Assembly: GCA_021815655.1 (NCBI GenBank) | Contig: JAKAGJ010000015.1 | Span: 1-11,423 of the forward strand | Length of the DNA stretch: 11,423 nt | From: Deltaproteobacteria bacterium | GTDB lineage: Bacteria > Desulfobacterota > Desulfarculia > Desulfarculales > Desulfarculaceae | Direction of reading: 5' to 3' | In this document: piece after piece, positions 9,739-11,423 of the stretch | How the letters are laid out: every line of letters begins with the position of its first letter | How positions within the stretch are numbered: position 1 is the first letter of the stretch | Translations under genes and position numbers: made by a program | Notes under the pieces: generated by a model | Databases searched by the model: none | What the model was told of the DNA's origin: nothing | What the model saw: only the letters and a program-made list of their open reading frames with translations

Positions 9739-10107
9739 CTACAGCACTTCCGGGGCCAGGGACACGATCTTCATGAAGTTGCGCGCCCTAAGCTCCCTGG
9801 CCACGGGGCCGAAGATGCGGGTGCCGATGGGCTCCCGGGCCGCGTTTATCAACACCGCGGAGTTGTCATCGAACTTGATGAAGGTGCCGTCGGCGCGGGC
9901 CACTTCCTTGGCGGTGCGCACCACCACGGCCTTCATCACGTCGCCCTTCTTCACCTTGGAGTTGGGCAGGGCCTCCTTGACCGAGACGACGATGATGTCG
10001 CCCAGGCTGGCGTAGCGCCTTTTGGAGCCGCCCAACACCTTTATGCAATACAGCCTCTTGGCGCCCGAGTTGTCCGCGGCCAGGAGGTTGGTCTCCGGCT
10101 GGATCAT
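9739..10107 (-). CDS. rplN: 50S ribosomal protein L14
   Basis: L14 is a 50S protein at the subunit interface that forms bridges to 16S rRNA and is the docking point for the silencing factor RsfS in other bacteria. The 122-residue product has the normal length and starts [19 protein letters not shown]. It carries [14 protein letters not shown], the NSAVLIN segment and the [15 protein letters not shown] end region. The ATG follows AAGGAG at an eight-base spacing, 24 bases after rpsQ. It is conventionally the first gene of the spc block, yet no promoter is visible in this short gap, so it is probably read through from the S10 block. It ends in TAG. Confidence 0.98.
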   Translation of the reverse strand: MIQPETNLLAADNSGAKRLYCIKVLGGSKRRYASLGDIIVVSVKEALPNSKVKKGDVMKAVVVRTAKEVARADGTFIKFDDNSAVLINAAREPIGTRIFGPVARELRARNFMKIVSLAPEVL

Positions 10108-10131
10108 GGCAATCGCTCCTTATGGGGCCGC

Positions 10132-10392
10132 TTAGGCCACCCGCTCCAGAACCTTGCTGACCCGCCAACGCTTGTGGCGCGACAGCGGCCGGCTCTGCCT
10201 GATCAACACGGTATCGCCCACCCGGCACTCGTTCAACTCGTCGTGGGCGGCAAACCGGTTGCGGCGGCGCACGTACTTCTTGTAGACGGGGTGCTTGACC
10301 AGGCGCTCCACCTGCACCACCACCGTCTTGTCCATCTTGTCACTGACCACCACGCCCGTAAGCGTCTTGGCGTTCCCGCGTGCTTTTTCCAT
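10132..10392 (-). CDS. rpsQ: 30S ribosomal protein S17
   Basis: S17 is a primary 16S rRNA binder of the 30S body with an OB fold. The 86-residue product has [30 protein letters not shown] (11-40), the [14 protein letters not shown] strand and the [12 protein letters not shown] segment. The ATG at 10390-10392 has only a weak upstream purine stretch (GTAAGAGCGGG), and an in-frame TAG lies six codons upstream, so no other start is available. The gap from rpmC is 31 bases. It ends in TAA. Confidence 0.97.
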   Translation of the reverse strand: MEKARGNAKTLTGVVVSDKMDKTVVVQVERLVKHPVYKKYVRRRNRFAAHDELNECRVGDTVLIRQSRPLSRHKRWRVSKVLERVA

Positions 10393-10423
10393 GGAACCCG
10401 CTCTTACCTAACCTTAGAGGGCC

Positions 10424-10618
10424 CTACTGGGCCAGTTCCTTTTGACGAATCTCCGTCATCACTCGGGCGATGTCCTTCTTGGTCTGGGGCAGGCGCATGG
10501 GGTTTTCCAGCTGCCCGGTGGCGTGCTGGAACTTCAAGTTGGAATGCTCCTCCTTGAGGTCCGCCAATTTGCGCCACAGATCCTCCAGCCCCAATTCCCT
10601 GATCTCGGTGGGCTTCAT
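10424..10618 (-). CDS. rpmC: 50S ribosomal protein L29
   Basis: L29 lies at the exit-tunnel rim beside L23, where trigger factor and SRP dock. The 64-residue product is two helices: MKPTEIRELGLEDLWRKLADLKEE, then the loop with HATGQLENPMRL and the second helix TKKDIARVMTEIRQKE. The ATG is four bases after the rplP stop. Its Shine-Dalgarno site (GAGGAG) lies in the last codons of rplP, so it is coupled to L16. It ends in TAG followed by G. Confidence 0.97.
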   Translation of the reverse strand: MKPTEIRELGLEDLWRKLADLKEEHSNLKFQHATGQLENPMRLPQTKKDIARVMTEIRQKELAQ

Positions 10619-10622
10619 GGGC

Positions 10623-11030
10623 CTAGCTCCTCTCCAGAATCCGGGTGCCGAAGGGCAGTTTGTGGCTGGCCAGGCGCAGGGCCTCGCGGGCCACCTCGGG
10701 GGTGACGCCGTCGATCTCGTAGAGGATGCGTCCGGGACGAACCACGGCCACCCAGCCCTCGGGCGCGCCCTTGCCCTTGCCCATGCGGGTCTCGGCCGGC
10801 TTCTTGGTGAAGGGCTTGTCCGGGAACACCCGGATAAAGACCTTGCCGCCGCGCTTGATATGGCGGGTGATGGCGATACGCGCCGCCTCGATCTGATGGT
10901 TGGTCATCCAGCCGCGGTCCAGGGCCTGCAGCCCGAACTGGCCGAAGTTCAGATCGTTGCCCGCCAAGGCCTTGCCGCGCATGCGGCCCTTCATCACCTT
11001 GCGGTATCTAACTCTTTTGGGTGCCAGCAT
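10623..11030 (-). CDS. rplP: 50S ribosomal protein L16
   Basis: L16 is a late 50S assembly protein near the A-site and peptidyl-transferase centre. The 135-residue product starts [19 protein letters not shown] and has [11 protein letters not shown], the [25 protein letters not shown] run, and the loop [16 protein letters not shown] that reaches toward the A-site tRNA. The ATG is preceded by AAAGGG at about ten bases. The gap after rpsC is 33 bases. It ends in TAG, and its last codons hold the rpmC ribosome binding site. Confidence 0.98.
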   Translation of the reverse strand: MLAPKRVRYRKVMKGRMRGKALAGNDLNFGQFGLQALDRGWMTNHQIEAARIAITRHIKRGGKVFIRVFPDKPFTKKPAETRMGKGKGAPEGWVAVVRPGRILYEIDGVTPEVAREALRLASHKLPFGTRILERS

Positions 11031-11063
11031 GTTGATGCCGCCCTTTCCGGTTGCCTGATAACC

Positions 11064-11423
11064 CTAGACGGCCTGGTTCTGGGCCGCGCCGCCGTCCAGA
11101 ACCTCGCCCTTGAAGATCAAGACCCGCACACCGATCACCCCGTAGGTGGTGCGCGCCTCGGCGAAGCCGTAGTCGATGTCGGCGCGCAGGGTGTGCAGGG
11201 GCACGCGGCCCTCGCGGTACCACTCGCGGCGGGCCATCTCGGCCCCGCCCAGACGACCGGCGCACTGGATGCGGATGCCCTGGGCGCCGAATTTCATGGC
11301 GCTGGTCACGGCGCGCTTCATAGCCCGGCGGAAGGCGATGCGCCGCTCCAGCTGGCTCACCACGTTCTCGGCCACCAACTGGGCCTCGATCTCGGGCTTG
11401 CGCACCTCATGGATGTCCACCAG
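11064..11423 (-). CDS. rpsC: 30S ribosomal protein S3, C-terminal part, cut by window edge
   Basis: S3 lies at the mRNA entry site of the 30S head and has helicase activity with S4 and S5. Only the last 120 codons or so are in the window; the reading begins at [11 protein letters not shown], and the GTG there is an internal valine, not a start. The conserved C-terminal domain is plain: [64 protein letters not shown]. The KH domain should lie to the right of the window. The protein ends with a short AAQNQAV tail and TAG. Confidence 0.97.
   Translation of the reverse strand: MVDIHEVRKPEIEAQLVAENVVSQLERRIAFRRAMKRAVTSAMKFGAQGIRIQCAGRLGGAEMARREWYREGRVPLHTLRADIDYGFAEARTTYGVIGVRVLIFKGEVLDGGAAQNQAV

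Overview
The window holds one continuous, gene-dense, GC-rich bacterial ribosomal-protein supercluster. It covers the end of the S10 block, the spc block and the alpha block, and every gene lies on the minus strand, so transcription runs from high to low coordinates. I support 23 protein genes: 22 complete and one (rpsC) cut by the right edge. No tRNA, rRNA, mobile element, CRISPR array or foreign island is visible. No stretch longer than about 120 bases lacks a gene.

Layout in transcription order: rpsC (3' part), rplP, rpmC, rpsQ | rplN, rplX, rplE, rpsN, rpsH, rplF, rplR, rpsE, rpmD, rplO, secY | adk, map | rpmJ, rpsM, rpsK, rpsD, rpoA, rplQ, then a hairpin at the left edge that is probably the terminator. 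Most junctions are short (4-40 nt) or overlapping: rpsM/rpsK by 1 nt, rpoA/rplQ by 4 nt, rpmD/rplO by 11 nt. Three junctions are longer: rplX-rplE (80 nt), secY-adk (107 nt) and map-rpmJ (118 nt). These are the natural places for internal control. The genes build both ribosomal subunits, the SecYEG translocon core, the alpha subunit of RNA polymerase, adenylate kinase and methionine aminopeptidase, so translation, transcription, export and N-terminal maturation are co-expressed.

Organism: the order secY-adk-map-rpmJ-rpsM-rpsK-rpsD-rpoA-rplQ without infA, the high GC content, and cysteine-rich (zinc) forms of S4, S14, L24, L36 and Adk would fit a high-GC member of the former Deltaproteobacteria (Desulfobacterota or a relative). 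This is inference from gene order and protein style, not a database match.

This is core housekeeping DNA and I found no new gene system. What deserves a second look is the translation signalling. Five genes start with TTG or GTG, four of them 30S genes, and several of these are fixed by a strong Shine-Dalgarno site. TAG is the commonest stop codon (13 of 23). The base after the stop is G in 19 of 23 genes. The E. coli-type S4 leader in front of rpsM has no room to exist here.
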